Source: Alistipes sp.
Lineage (GTDB): Bacteria; Bacteroidota; Bacteroidia; Bacteroidales; Rikenellaceae
DNA length: 52,471 bases
Assembly (NCBI GenBank): GCA_017451685.1
Contig: JAFTNV010000001.1
Coordinates: 1-52,471 of the forward strand
Direction of reading: 5' to 3'
A program made the position numbers and the translations under genes. The notes under the pieces are model-generated. The model had not been told where the DNA came from, did not search any database, and worked only from the letters and a program-made list of their open reading frames with translations. Position 1 is the stretch's first letter, and each line of letters begins with the position of its first letter. Positions 17,097 to 25,846 of the stretch are shown piece by piece.

Positions 17097-17903
17097 ATGG
17101 AGCTACGAGCCAATTGTAAGATAAACCTCGGACTGAGGGTTACGCGCAAGCGCGAGGATGGCTATCACGAGTTGGAGACCGTGATGCTTCCCGTGCGCGA
17201 GCTGTATGATATTGTCACGGTGGAGGCTATGGATGACGAGGGCGTTGCCTTCGCGGGTGCGGGTATTATGGTCGACTGTGCCGATAAGGATAACCTATGT
17301 GTCCGTGCCGCGCGCCTTATGCAGGAGCGCTACGCTGTGGGTGGCGTACGTGTGCATCTGGATAAACGTGTGCCCTTTGGTGCGGGTCTTGGTGGTGGCT
17401 CGTCGGATGCCACAGCTGTGATTATGGCTATAAATGAACTCTTTGCCCTCGGCTTGGATAAGCCTACGCTGGCATCGCTCGCTGCGGAACTTGGCAGCGA
17501 CACCCCCTTCTTTGTATATAATACGCCACAGTTATGCACGGGTCGCGGAGAGATTATGTCGCCGATAGATGTCAACCTTGGGAGTAGGTGGCTCGTCGTT
17601 GTTAAACCCGACGAGGGTGTATCTACTGCCGAGGCATATCGTGGTGTGAAACCGCGGATGCCCGAGGTGGCGCTCGCGGAGCTTGTGGCACGACCCGCGG
17701 AGGAGTGGCAGGGGAGTGTGGTGAATGATTTTGAGCCACATATCTTTGCTGCCCACCCGCGTATTAAGGATATTAAGCAGATGCTCTTAGACGAGGGCGC
17801 TCTCTACGCCTCGATGTCGGGCTCAGGCTCTGCCGTGTTTGGCATCTTCGCAGAGCAACCAGATATCGAAACACCATATTTTATGCACATGGAGCAGTTG
17901 TAG
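17097..17903 (+). CDS. ispE: 4-diphosphocytidyl-2-C-methyl-D-erythritol kinase
   Basis: 268 aa. This GHMP kinase phosphorylates CDP-methylerythritol in the MEP pathway to isoprenoids. Features are ANCKINLGLRV at the N-terminus, the ATP-binding PFGAGLGGGSSDATA and the C-terminal MSGSGSAVFGIF glycine motif. The length fits the family. The gene meets the ygjP-like gene tail to tail with no spacer, since its TAG ends at 17903 and the opposing stop begins at 17904. Confidence 0.95.
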   Translation: MELRANCKINLGLRVTRKREDGYHELETVMLPVRELYDIVTVEAMDDEGVAFAGAGIMVDCADKDNLCVRAARLMQERYAVGGVRVHLDKRVPFGAGLGGGSSDATAVIMAINELFALGLDKPTLASLAAELGSDTPFFVYNTPQLCTGRGEIMSPIDVNLGSRWLVVVKPDEGVSTAEAYRGVKPRMPEVALAELVARPAEEWQGSVVNDFEPHIFAAHPRIKDIKQMLLDEGALYASMSGSGSAVFGIFAEQPDIETPYFMHMEQL

Positions 17904-18473
17904 CTACTCCTCGACCTTGGGGATACGATAGCGCTTAAGCTCGGCGTTGTACTGCGCCTCGCGACCCTCGGATAGTATTCTTAGGGTATTGTGGAAGTCT
18001 GCCGAGTGGTTGTGATGCTTGGTGTGGCAGAGCTCATGAAGGATGATAAACTCGCGCAGATGCTCGGGGAGAAGCATGACGAAGAGCGATATGCTTATGT
18101 CGTTATTGCTGCTGCATGACCCCCAGCGTGTGCGGGCTGAGGAGATGCGTAGCGCGTTGTACGTGAACCCGAAGCGCGAGGCTATGCGCTCGACCATTGC
18201 AGGTATGACCTTATGAGCCTCACGACGTAGTCGTTCACGCTCAATACGTGTTATCGTGGGATACTCTTCGACGGCCTTGGCTATGCGTGAGCGAGTTCTC
18301 TCTATCCATGCTGCCTTGCTCTCGGCAAAGGCTATAGCTTGGCTCTCTGTCGCAAATAGTGGAATTGTCAGACGTAGAGTGCCATCACGCTTCACCACAA
18401 GACGAATAGAGCGTGTGCGCAGTGAGCGTACACACTCTATATCTCCTAACCGCGGGTGATGAACGATGCTCAT
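17904..18473 (-). CDS. YgjP-like zinc metallopeptidase-fold protein
   Basis: 189 aa of the DUF45/YgjP (WLM-like) family. It contains RTRWGSCSSNNDISISL and the zinc motif HELCHTKHHNHSADF (H146, E147, H150, with further His residues at 153-156). E. coli YgjP was reported as a UTP pyrophosphatase, but the fold is that of a metallopeptidase and the in vivo role is unclear. It is the last gene of the leftward set rpe, ABC-F, rlmB, ygjP, starting 5 bases after the rlmB stop. Confidence 0.85.
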   Translation of the reverse strand: MSIVHHPRLGDIECVRSLRTRSIRLVVKRDGTLRLTIPLFATESQAIAFAESKAAWIERTRSRIAKAVEEYPTITRIERERLRREAHKVIPAMVERIASRFGFTYNALRISSARTRWGSCSSNNDISISLFVMLLPEHLREFIILHELCHTKHHNHSADFHNTLRILSEGREAQYNAELKRYRIPKVEE

Positions 18474-18477
18474 GCCG

Positions 18478-19209
18478 TTAGTCGCCTATGCGCTGGCGTA
18501 CAACCTCGAAGAGCATGATGGCCGCAGCTGCCGATACGTTCAACGACTCGGTGCGACCGATAAGAGGTATGGCAAGCTGCTCGTCGCAGAGCTTCATCAC
18601 CTCCTTCGATATGCCCTTATCCTCGGCACCCATGACGATGGCCGTAGGCTTCGTGAAGTCGGCATCGTAGAGTAGACGGTTGCTCTTCTCCGTGGCGGCA
18701 ACAATCTGGAAGCCCTCGGTCTGCAACGTCTTGATGGTGTTGCGTATCGACCCCACACGACATGCGGGGATGTTGTTCAGCGCACCTGCTGACGAGCGTA
18801 TGGCATCGGCATTTACGGGTGCTGAGTTTTTCAGAGGCGTGATAAGGCCGTGAGCACCGGCACACTCTGCCGAGCGGGCTATACCTCCGAAGTTACGCAC
18901 ATCGGTGACACCGTCGAAGATGACAACAAGCGGCGTCTCGTCCTCGGGAACACGCTCGAGGATGTCCGTGAGCTCCACATACTCGATGGCGGCAATCTGC
19001 GCCACGACACCCTGATGGTTGCCACGTGTTAGGCGGTTGAGCTTCTCGATGGGCACCTCCTGCCAGCGTAGGCGGTGGCGCACCATGAGATCCTTGAGGT
19101 CGTTCATAAGCTGACCGTCGGCCCCCTTCTTTATATATATGCGCTCTATCTGCTTGCGTGCCTCGATGGCCTCTGCCACGGGTCTAATTCCGAAGATTAT
19201 GTTCTCCAT
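18478..19209 (-). CDS. rlmB: 23S rRNA 2'-O-ribose methyltransferase, TrmH/RlmB family
   Basis: 243 aa. It starts with ENIIFGIRPVAEAIEA, the substrate-binding domain typical of RlmB, followed by the SPOUT methyltransferase knot: VTDVRNFGGIARSAECAGAHG, AIVMGAEDKGISKEV and IPLIGRTESLNVSAAAAIML. The usual target is Gm2251 of 23S rRNA in the peptidyl-transferase centre. The specific position is inferred from family membership, and other TrmH-type targets cannot be excluded. It begins 18 bases after the ABC-F stop. Confidence 0.9.
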   Translation of the reverse strand: MENIIFGIRPVAEAIEARKQIERIYIKKGADGQLMNDLKDLMVRHRLRWQEVPIEKLNRLTRGNHQGVVAQIAAIEYVELTDILERVPEDETPLVVIFDGVTDVRNFGGIARSAECAGAHGLITPLKNSAPVNADAIRSSAGALNNIPACRVGSIRNTIKTLQTEGFQIVAATEKSNRLLYDADFTKPTAIVMGAEDKGISKEVMKLCDEQLAIPLIGRTESLNVSAAAAIMLFEVVRQRIGD

Positions 19210-19226
19210 ATATTCCTATTTGCTAA

Positions 19227-21155
19227 TTACTCGTTACTTATCTCTAACTCATACGAGGCTTTCTCCCACTCGTGCATGAGGTGGTCGTAGCGACCCTTCA
19301 GCGCATCGTACTTGGCGTAGTCGTCGGCATTGTACTCCGTGGCCGCAGCAAAGCGTGCATCGTAGGCGGCAATCTCTCGCTCTACGCTCTCGAGTTCTGC
19401 CTCTATCATCTCCACAGCCTTGCGCAACTTGCGTAGCAGCTTCTCCTGCTCCTTCTTCTGCTCGTAGCTCTGCTTACCTACGTTCGTGGCGCCCTCCTCG
19501 GCCTTCATGGCGGGCTTATCGTGGCGCTCAATATCTTGCAGCGACTCCACCTTGCGCTTCTCTAAGAAGTACCATATATCACCGAGATACTCCCTCACGC
19601 CACCATCGCGAAACTCGTATATGCGCTCCACGAGGCCGTCGAGAAACTCTCTGTCGTGCGATACGACGACAACCGTGCCGTCATACTTCTGCAACGCATT
19701 TTTGAGGATGTCCTTCGAACGCATGTCCATGTGGTTCGTGGGCTCGTCGAGGACAAGGAGGTTGTAGGGCTCGAGCATCAGGCGCGCCATGGCTAAGCGT
19801 GAGCGCTCACCACCAGAGAGCACCTTGACCTTCTTATCTATATCCTCGCCACGGAAGAGGAACGCCCCGAGGATGTCCCTCAGACGTGTGCGTATGTCGC
19901 CCACAGCAACCCTGTCGAGGGTGTCGAATACGGTGAACTCACCATCCATAAGGTCGTCCTGATTCTGCGCATAGTAGCCTATGTTTACGTTGGCGCCAAT
20001 CTTTATCTCGCCCTCCGTAGGCTCAAGCTCGCCTATGAGCATGCGGGCAAGCGTGGTCTTACCCTCGCCATTGCGCCCCACGAGGGCTATCTTCTGCCCG
20101 CGCTCGATGGTAAACTCCGCACCGCTGAATACGCGCTTTGTGTCGAAGGCCTTGCCCACGCCCTTGATGTCGGCAACAATCTGCCCTGAGCGTGGCGCCG
20201 GCGGGAACTTGATGTTTAGGCGCGACAAATCCTCCTCGTCAACCTCTATGCGGTCAATCTTCTCGAGCTGCTTGATGCGCGACTGCACCTGATTGCTCTT
20301 CGTGGGCTTGTAGCGAAACTTCTCGATAAACTCCTCGGTCTTTTCGATCATGCGCTGCTGGTTCTCGTATGCCGCCATCTGCTGCTCCCTGCGCTCGGCA
20401 CGTAGCACGACATACTTCGAGTAGGGAACCTTGTAGTCGTAAATCTTACCTAACGATAGCTCCACGGTGCGCGTTGTTACGTTATCGAGGAAGGCCCTGT
20501 CGTGCGATATGAGGAGCACAGCGCCATTGTAGTTCTTGAGATACTCCTCGAGCCACTGTATACTCTCGATGTCGAGGTGGTTTGTGGGCTCGTCGAGGAG
20601 GAAGATGGATGGTCGTCGTAGGAGCAACTTAGCTAGCTCGATACGCATACGCCAGCCTCCCGAGAACTCGCGCGTGGGGCGCTCGAAGTCCGTGCGCTTG
20701 AAGCCGAGGCCGAGGAGCGTGCGCTCGATGTCAGCCTCGCGTGTGTCGCCACCGAGAATGTGGTAGCGGTCGTTGGCGTCGTTGAGCCTATGTATCAACT
20801 CGGCATACCCGTCGCTCTCGTAGTCCGTGCGCGAGGCTATCTCGGCGGTGAGGCGCTCAATGTCGGCCTCAATCCTCAGCACCTCGTCGAAGGCCTTGGC
20901 CGTCTCCGCCACAAGCGTCGTGGTGTCCGCCACACGCATCTGCTGCGGGAGGTAGCCTATGGTGCACTCACCGTTTATGGTCACAGCACCCTCGGTGGGC
21001 TGCTGCTCACCCGTGATGACACGTAGCAGGGTGGTCTTACCGGCACCATTCTTACCCACGAGGCCTATGCGATCCTTGGGGTTTATCATGAACGATATGC
21101 CGTCGAAGAGTGTCCACCCTCCGTAGCTTATGCTTAGGTTGTCGAGTGATATCAT
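19227..21155 (-). CDS. ABC-F family ribosome-associated ATPase
   Basis: 642 aa with two ABC domains and no membrane segment. Walker A motifs are GLVGKNGAGKTT and ALVGRNGEGKTT, signatures are FSGGWRMRIELA and LSGGERSRLAMA, and Walker B motifs are LLDEPTNHLD and VLDEPTNHMD. The linker and a C-terminal coiled coil (about 570-640) are those of the Uup/EttA-like ABC-F group. Such proteins bind the ribosomal E site. Antibiotic protection is possible for some members, but housekeeping translation or assembly is more likely here because it is next to rlmB. It starts 6 bases after the rpe stop. Confidence 0.9.
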   Translation of the reverse strand: MISLDNLSISYGGWTLFDGISFMINPKDRIGLVGKNGAGKTTLLRVITGEQQPTEGAVTINGECTIGYLPQQMRVADTTTLVAETAKAFDEVLRIEADIERLTAEIASRTDYESDGYAELIHRLNDANDRYHILGGDTREADIERTLLGLGFKRTDFERPTREFSGGWRMRIELAKLLLRRPSIFLLDEPTNHLDIESIQWLEEYLKNYNGAVLLISHDRAFLDNVTTRTVELSLGKIYDYKVPYSKYVVLRAERREQQMAAYENQQRMIEKTEEFIEKFRYKPTKSNQVQSRIKQLEKIDRIEVDEEDLSRLNIKFPPAPRSGQIVADIKGVGKAFDTKRVFSGAEFTIERGQKIALVGRNGEGKTTLARMLIGELEPTEGEIKIGANVNIGYYAQNQDDLMDGEFTVFDTLDRVAVGDIRTRLRDILGAFLFRGEDIDKKVKVLSGGERSRLAMARLMLEPYNLLVLDEPTNHMDMRSKDILKNALQKYDGTVVVVSHDREFLDGLVERIYEFRDGGVREYLGDIWYFLEKRKVESLQDIERHDKPAMKAEEGATNVGKQSYEQKKEQEKLLRKLRKAVEMIEAELESVEREIAAYDARFAAATEYNADDYAKYDALKGRYDHLMHEWEKASYELEISNE

Positions 21156-21161
21156 CCGTTG

Positions 21162-21815
21162 TTATGAGTTAAGCATGTCGATAATAGCCTGCTCGGGGTC
21201 TGCGGCACCAAATACCGAGCTGCCGGCAACAAGAGCCTCGGCACCCGCATCGAAGAGTAGGCGCGAGTTAGCTGCCGAGATGCCGCCATCAACCTCGATG
21301 ATGAGGTCGCTGAGGCCAAGCTCCTTCTTCTTTTTGTCGAGGTACTCGCACTTGGCAATAGACGAGGGCATGAACTTCTGACCTCCGAAGCCCGGCTCTA
21401 CGCTCATCACGAGGATGAGGTCGAGCTGCGTGAGCCACCTGTCGAGGACATCGGGCTCCGTGCCCGGCTTTATCGATATGCCCACCTTCGCTCCCGCCTT
21501 GCGGATGAGGTCTATGCACTCCTGGATGTTCTCCGTCGCCTCGTAGTGGAACGTGACATAGTCGGCACCCGCCTCCACGAAGCGCTCCACGTACTTCTTG
21601 GGTGCTGTAATCATGAGGTGCACGTCGAGCACCTTCTCGGTACCCTTGCGTAGTGGCTTCATCAGCGGGAAGCCAAACGATATGTTGGGCACAAAGACAC
21701 CATCCATAACATCCACGTGTACCCACTCGGCACGTGAGCGGTCGAGCATCTCCATGTCGTGGTTGAGGTTTCCGAAGTCGGCCGAGAGCACCGACGGAGC
21801 AATAATTCGTCTCAT
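21162..21815 (-). CDS. rpe: Ribulose-phosphate 3-epimerase
   Basis: 217 aa TIM-barrel enzyme of the pentose phosphate pathway. It interconverts ribulose-5-phosphate and xylulose-5-phosphate. Family motifs are IAPSVLSADFGNL, VHVDVMDGVFVPNISFG, LDVHLMI, VMSVEPGFGGQKFM, and the catalytic Asp in VDGGI. It leads the leftward operon with ABC-F, rlmB and the ygjP-like gene, and its promoter box faces away from the TPP riboswitch promoter. Confidence 0.95.
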   Translation of the reverse strand: MRRIIAPSVLSADFGNLNHDMEMLDRSRAEWVHVDVMDGVFVPNISFGFPLMKPLRKGTEKVLDVHLMITAPKKYVERFVEAGADYVTFHYEATENIQECIDLIRKAGAKVGISIKPGTEPDVLDRWLTQLDLILVMSVEPGFGGQKFMPSSIAKCEYLDKKKKELGLSDLIIEVDGGISAANSRLLFDAGAEALVAGSSVFGAADPEQAIIDMLNS

Positions 21816-21854
21816 AGCATTTAGGTTGTTTTAGGCTTTATTTATATATTTCTG

Positions 21855-21862
21855 CAAAGATA
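21855..21862 (-). promoter_or_regulatory. -7 box for the rpe operon
   Basis: CAAAGATA reads TATCTTTG on the minus strand, 40 bases upstream of the rpe ATG. Confidence 0.5.
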
Positions 21863-21924
21863 CGAAAAATAATCATTACTAATTAAAATTTTACCAATTA
21901 CTCATCACTAATTGAAATTTTTAG

Positions 21925-21932
21925 TATCTTTG
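21925..21932 (+). promoter_or_regulatory. -7 box for the thiamine uptake operon
   Basis: TATCTTTG immediately precedes the riboswitch. The transcript would start near 21938, just at its 5' end. Confidence 0.55.
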
Positions 21933-21934
21933 CC

Positions 21935-22160
21935 CTCACATAAGGGGTGCTACTCATGCTCGACGGTCTGTAACCGCGGACAGATTGATTGGCAGAGTGA
22001 CTGAATAAGCAACGCCCAAGTCTCCCTCCAAAGGGAGATTTAGAGGGATTGTAAATGCTATTTCGGCCACTTTGCGAACGTAGTGAAGCATAAGTGGCTG
22101 AGATTAAACCCATCGTACCGGATACGGGTAATGCTGAGACCGGGAAAGGCAATCTTGAGC
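21935..22160 (+). promoter_or_regulatory. TPP riboswitch (THI element) with long P3 arm
   Basis: The conserved blocks are AGGGGTGC (21943-21950), CTGAGA (22098-22103), the ACCC that pairs with GGGG, and ACCGGATACGGGTAATGC followed by GAGACCGGGAAA. They occur in the order of the TPP aptamer, 28 bases before a TonB receptor gene. The P3 stem is extended: 21949-21960 pairs with 22087-22098. Between them is a 126-base insertion that holds its own hairpin, AAGTCTCCCT/AGGGAGATTT (22018-22041). P1 is weak by eye and the exact ends are uncertain. No clear terminator follows, so control may act on translation of the receptor. Confidence 0.85.
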
Positions 22161-22187
22161 CCCTTTTCAACTTAATTAAATTAAAGT

Positions 22188-24431
22188 ATGAAAAGGATTT
22201 TTTTATTTCTTGCCGCCATGTTCGTTTTTCATGCGGCCGCGTGCGCTCAGATTATCGGTGAGCGCCTTGACACAACCAAGATCTATGAGGTGGAGCTCGT
22301 GGAGATTACGACCACCGGGGCTAAGAGTACCACGCCTGTGGCGTACGACGACCTCACCAAGGAGGCTATCGTGCGCAGCAGCTACGGCACCGACCTCCCC
22401 ACGGCACTCGCCCTAACGCCCTCGATGATAGCGACAAACGAAACTGGCATAGGCATAGGTGCCACATCCATACGCCTGCGTGGTACGGACGCTACGCGCA
22501 TAAACGTGACCATCAATGGCGTGGCGATGAACAACCCCGACTCGCACTCGGTCTATTGGTACGATACGCCCGACCTTATATCGTCGGTTGGTAGCGTGCA
22601 GGTGCAGCGTGGCGCGGGAGTGTCGACAAATGGCACGGGAGCCTTTGGCGGCTCGGTGTCGATGACTACGGATGCCCTCACCACCGACTTCGGAGGCTCG
22701 GCATCGCTATCCTACGGCTCCTACAACACCAACAAACAGGCGCTGCACATATCCTCGGGACTCATGCGCGACCATTGGGTTGTCGATGCCCGCCTCACGC
22801 ATATCGGCTCCGACGGATATATCGACCGTGGTGCCACAGACCTTAAGAGTTACATGCTGCAAGCGGGCTACTACGCCGCGAATACGAAGGTTAAGTTGCT
22901 GTCGTTTGGTGGCCTCGCCAAGACATACCTAACGTATAATGGCGTGTCGCGCGAGGATATGAAGCTCTACGGCCGTAGGTATCACACCTCGGGACAGTAT
23001 GTCACGTCGGATGGCCCCTATGTCTTGGCCGACGGCACGCATGTGGACTACTACGACGACGAGACGGATAACTACGCGCAGATAAACAACCAACTCGTCC
23101 TGAACCACCGCTTCAACCGCGCATGGCGGCTCAACGCTACGCTCTTCTATACCTACGGCTACGGCTACTATAATCAGTATAAGGACGATGCGTGGCTTGC
23201 GGGGTATACCAACCTCAGCACCACCATCGAGCAGGCCGACCTGATACGTAGTAAGAAGATGCGTAACCACCTTGGTGGTGCGAATGTAGCAGCCACGTAT
23301 AACACCTCGTCGCTCGACCTTACGTTTGGAGGGTCGTGGAGCTACTACCGCTGCCCGCATTGGGGTACGCTGTCGTGGGTCGATGGCCTCGATAGTGGCG
23401 CCGTCATGGGGTGCTGGTACGATAACGATGTCGCAAAGCAGGATGCTAACATCTTCGTGCGTGCCGACTGGGAGGTATACCGCGGTGTTAGCGATGCGTT
23501 GCACCTCTTTGGCGATGTGCAGTACCGCTACGTGCATTATAAGGCGTGGGGTACGAACGATAACGCCATCTGGGGCGATGAGGGCGTCACGATGCAGCCG
23601 ATAGATGTCAACGAGAGGTACAACTTTCTTAACCCACGCATAGGCTTGAGTTATACGCATGGTCGCCATAACCTCTTCGCCTCGGCTGCCATGGCGCACC
23701 GCGAGCCTACGCGCTCGGACTTCACCGACCGCCACATGTTCTCGGCCGACGATAGTTATCCTAAGCCCGAGCGCCTCATAGATATGGAGGTGGGATATAC
23801 CTACTCGGCACATCGACTAACGGTTGGAGTAAACCTTTATTATATGTTGTATCACAATCAGTTGGTGGCTACGGGTATGGTCAACGATGGCGACGATGCA
23901 CTGAATACGAATGTCGATAGGAGCTTCCGTCGTGGCGTGGAGATTATGGCCTCGTGGAAGACAACAAAGTGGCTCACGCTCTCGGCAAATGCTACGCTCT
24001 CGCAAAACAAGATTCTGGACTATGTAGACCAGTTGAAGGATAGCCCAACCTTTGGTCAAAATCTCGGCACGATGACCATATCCTACTCTCCGTCGGTTAT
24101 GGGCGCAGTGTCGGCCGACTTCCACGTCAAGGGCTTCGATGCCGTATGGCGCACACAGTATGTTGGTAAACAGTATTTTACAAACAACGAGATTGAGGCT
24201 CTGTCGTTGGATGCCTACTGCGTGACGAATGTCGACTTGGGTTATACGCTTAAGACGCGCTCGGTAGGCTCCGTGCGCTTTGGTCTGCGTATCGAGAATT
24301 TGTTCTCTACGCTCTATGAGTCAAATGGTTATGGCTACTCGTATATGTGGGATGGCGAGCGCTACGACGAGGCCTTCTACTTCCCGCAGGCGCCCATCAA
24401 CTTTTTGGCTAACGTGACAATTAATTTCTAA
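22188..24431 (+). CDS. TonB-dependent outer membrane receptor, probably for thiamine
   Basis: 747 aa. A signal peptide ends near AAACAQ (residue 21). A TonB-box-like stretch (VELVEITTTG) leads into the plug domain at about 45-160, with MIATNETGIGIGATSIRLRG, INGVAMNNPDSH, and VQRGAGVSTNGTGAFGG. A 22-strand barrel follows and ends in a C-terminal Phe (LANVTINF). The substrate is inferred from position: it is directly behind a TPP riboswitch and in front of pnuT, an arrangement known for thiamine uptake in Bacteroidetes. Four bases separate it from pnuT. Confidence 0.88.
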   Translation: MKRIFLFLAAMFVFHAAACAQIIGERLDTTKIYEVELVEITTTGAKSTTPVAYDDLTKEAIVRSSYGTDLPTALALTPSMIATNETGIGIGATSIRLRGTDATRINVTINGVAMNNPDSHSVYWYDTPDLISSVGSVQVQRGAGVSTNGTGAFGGSVSMTTDALTTDFGGSASLSYGSYNTNKQALHISSGLMRDHWVVDARLTHIGSDGYIDRGATDLKSYMLQAGYYAANTKVKLLSFGGLAKTYLTYNGVSREDMKLYGRRYHTSGQYVTSDGPYVLADGTHVDYYDDETDNYAQINNQLVLNHRFNRAWRLNATLFYTYGYGYYNQYKDDAWLAGYTNLSTTIEQADLIRSKKMRNHLGGANVAATYNTSSLDLTFGGSWSYYRCPHWGTLSWVDGLDSGAVMGCWYDNDVAKQDANIFVRADWEVYRGVSDALHLFGDVQYRYVHYKAWGTNDNAIWGDEGVTMQPIDVNERYNFLNPRIGLSYTHGRHNLFASAAMAHREPTRSDFTDRHMFSADDSYPKPERLIDMEVGYTYSAHRLTVGVNLYYMLYHNQLVATGMVNDGDDALNTNVDRSFRRGVEIMASWKTTKWLTLSANATLSQNKILDYVDQLKDSPTFGQNLGTMTISYSPSVMGAVSADFHVKGFDAVWRTQYVGKQYFTNNEIEALSLDAYCVTNVDLGYTLKTRSVGSVRFGLRIENLFSTLYESNGYGYSYMWDGERYDEAFYFPQAPINFLANVTINF

Positions 24432-24434
24432 ACG

Positions 24435-25013
24435 ATGGATTGGTCTTGGATATTGCAGATTGTGGGCACCACGCTCGGCCTTTTCTACCTATGGTTGGAG
24501 TATAAGGCGAATATATGGGTGTGGGTCATCGGTGCCATCATGCCTATGGTTCACGGCATGTTGTACCTCACCTCGGGAATATATGCCGATGCCGCCATGC
24601 AGCTATACTATGTCGCTGCGGGCATCTACGGCCTTGTGGTGTGGAAGCGCCACCCCAAGGAGAGCGCGTCGGGGCGCATAAAGCATACACCGCTAAGGTG
24701 GATTGTGCCCCTTGTTGCTACGTACGCCCTGCTCCACGTGGCGATATACTTCATGCTCACGGAGTTTACCGACAGCCGCGTGCCCTTCTTCGACGCTATG
24801 TCCACGGCCTTGAGCATCGTGGCGATGTGGATGCTCTCGCGTAAGTTGGTGGAACAGTGGCTTGTATGGCTTGTTGTGGATATGATAAGCGTGGGGTTGT
24901 ACCTCTATAAGGGGATACCCCCCACGGCAGGCTTGTATGCCATCTACTGTGTGCTTGCCGTGGTGGGCTACGTGCGCTGGTTGCGCGTATGCCGAGGCGA
25001 AGTGGCGAGCTGA
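24435..25013 (+). CDS. pnuT: PnuC-family thiamine transporter
   Basis: 192 aa with about seven hydrophobic helices. It belongs to the PnuC family of facilitators for vitamin precursors. Family markers are LGLFYLWLEYKANIWVW near the N-terminus and the C-terminal YLYKGIPPTAGLYAIYCVLA. Homologues under TPP riboswitches are called PnuT and carry thiamine across the inner membrane, where phosphorylation traps it. That assignment rests on the riboswitch and the adjacent receptor. No thiamine pyrophosphokinase gene follows, although one often does in relatives. Confidence 0.85.
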   Translation: MDWSWILQIVGTTLGLFYLWLEYKANIWVWVIGAIMPMVHGMLYLTSGIYADAAMQLYYVAAGIYGLVVWKRHPKESASGRIKHTPLRWIVPLVATYALLHVAIYFMLTEFTDSRVPFFDAMSTALSIVAMWMLSRKLVEQWLVWLVVDMISVGLYLYKGIPPTAGLYAIYCVLAVVGYVRWLRVCRGEVAS

Positions 25014-25039
25014 GAGCGTAGATTGTTAAAAAAAAGTTG

Positions 25040-25065
25040 AAAAAAGTGTGTCGGGCACTTTTTTT
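25040..25065 (+). terminator. Terminator of the thiamine uptake operon
   Basis: AAAAAAGTG pairs with CACTTTTTT around a TGTCGGG loop and continues into Ts, 27 bases after the pnuT stop. Confidence 0.75.
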
Positions 25066-25081
25066 ACTGCGAAATAAATGC

Positions 25082-25089
25082 TACCTTTG
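25082..25089 (+). promoter_or_regulatory. -7 box in front of the 57-aa ORF
   Basis: TACCTTTG matches TAnnTTTG. It ends only six bases before the ATG at 25095, so transcription would begin at or next to the start codon. Confidence 0.45.
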
Positions 25090-25094
25090 TCACT

Positions 25095-25268
25095 ATGAAT
25101 TATTATAGTGAACATCCCCGACAGACGGCATCTCGAAATGTGTGCGAGTTGATGGCTCATGAGCTCGCCATGCAGGGCATGATGACGACAACTTGTTTGA
25201 TGCAGGCGTGTGACCTTTCGGGCGCATATATTGTGGCTGTTCAGATGCGTAAGGGAAGTAGATATTAG
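25095..25268 (+). CDS. 57-aa ORF, unknown; independent unit or purine operon leader
   Basis: ATG 25095 to TAG 25268. The product begins MNYYSEHPRQTASRNVCELM and ends AVQMRKGSRY, with the Met-rich stretch HELAMQGMMTTTCLMQ in the middle. I do not recognise it. It is framed by a promoter-like box just upstream and a hairpin terminator just downstream. That supports a real transcript, but the transcript could be a leaderless mRNA, a small RNA, or an attenuator leader for purE, which has no clear promoter of its own. Confidence 0.4.
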   Translation: MNYYSEHPRQTASRNVCELMAHELAMQGMMTTTCLMQACDLSGAYIVAVQMRKGSRY

Positions 25269-25273
25269 ACTGT

Positions 25274-25310
25274 AGACCGCTGATACATAATGTGTTGGCG
25301 GTCTTTGTTT
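25274..25310 (+). terminator. Terminator or attenuator before purE
   Basis: AGACCGC pairs with GCGGTCT, with a weaker ACA/TGT pairing inside, followed by TTGTTTTT. It lies 39 bases before the purE ATG. Confidence 0.7.
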
Positions 25311-25348
25311 TTGAGAGTAAATGTAAATTATAATAAATTATCGAGATT

Positions 25349-25816
25349 ATGAAAGTAGCAGTTATTATGGGTTCGACGAGCGACTGGGATGTTATGAAGG
25401 CCGCAGTTGAGACATTGGAAGAGTTGGGTATCGAGTACGAGAAGCGCGTCATCAGTGCGCACCGCACACCCCACCTCATGTTTGAGTACGCCACGACGGC
25501 ACGCGAGCGTGGCATTGGCGCTATCATCGCGGGCGCGGGAGGTGCTGCGCATGTTGCCGGTGTTACGGCAGCGCTCACCACGGTACCCGTCATCGGTGTG
25601 CCTATCAAGACCTCGGCACTCGGCGGCATGGACTCGTTGCTCTCTATCGTGCAGATGCCCGGTGGTATCCCCGTGTCGACGACGGCAATCAACGGAGCGA
25701 AGAATGCTGCACTTATCGCTGCCTCAATCTTCGCACTCACGGACAAGGCTCTTGAGGAGCGCCTCGTGGCCTTCCGTAAGGCACAGACCGATAAGGTTCT
25801 CGCTGCCGAGTTGTAA
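25349..25816 (+). CDS. purE: N5-carboxyaminoimidazole ribonucleotide mutase
   Basis: 155 aa. It moves the carboxyl group of N5-CAIR to carbon 4. Class I motifs are MGSTSDWDVM, ISAHRTPHLM and GAGGAAHVAGVTAALT, with TSALGGMDSLLSIVQMP behind. A class I PurE normally works with PurK, which is not in this window and must be encoded elsewhere if present. It is the first gene of the purine operon and is separated from purL by 30 bases. Confidence 0.93.
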   Translation: MKVAVIMGSTSDWDVMKAAVETLEELGIEYEKRVISAHRTPHLMFEYATTARERGIGAIIAGAGGAAHVAGVTAALTTVPVIGVPIKTSALGGMDSLLSIVQMPGGIPVSTTAINGAKNAALIAASIFALTDKALEERLVAFRKAQTDKVLAAEL

Positions 25817-25846
25817 ACCATAACCCCTAACGACCAACTATTGATT

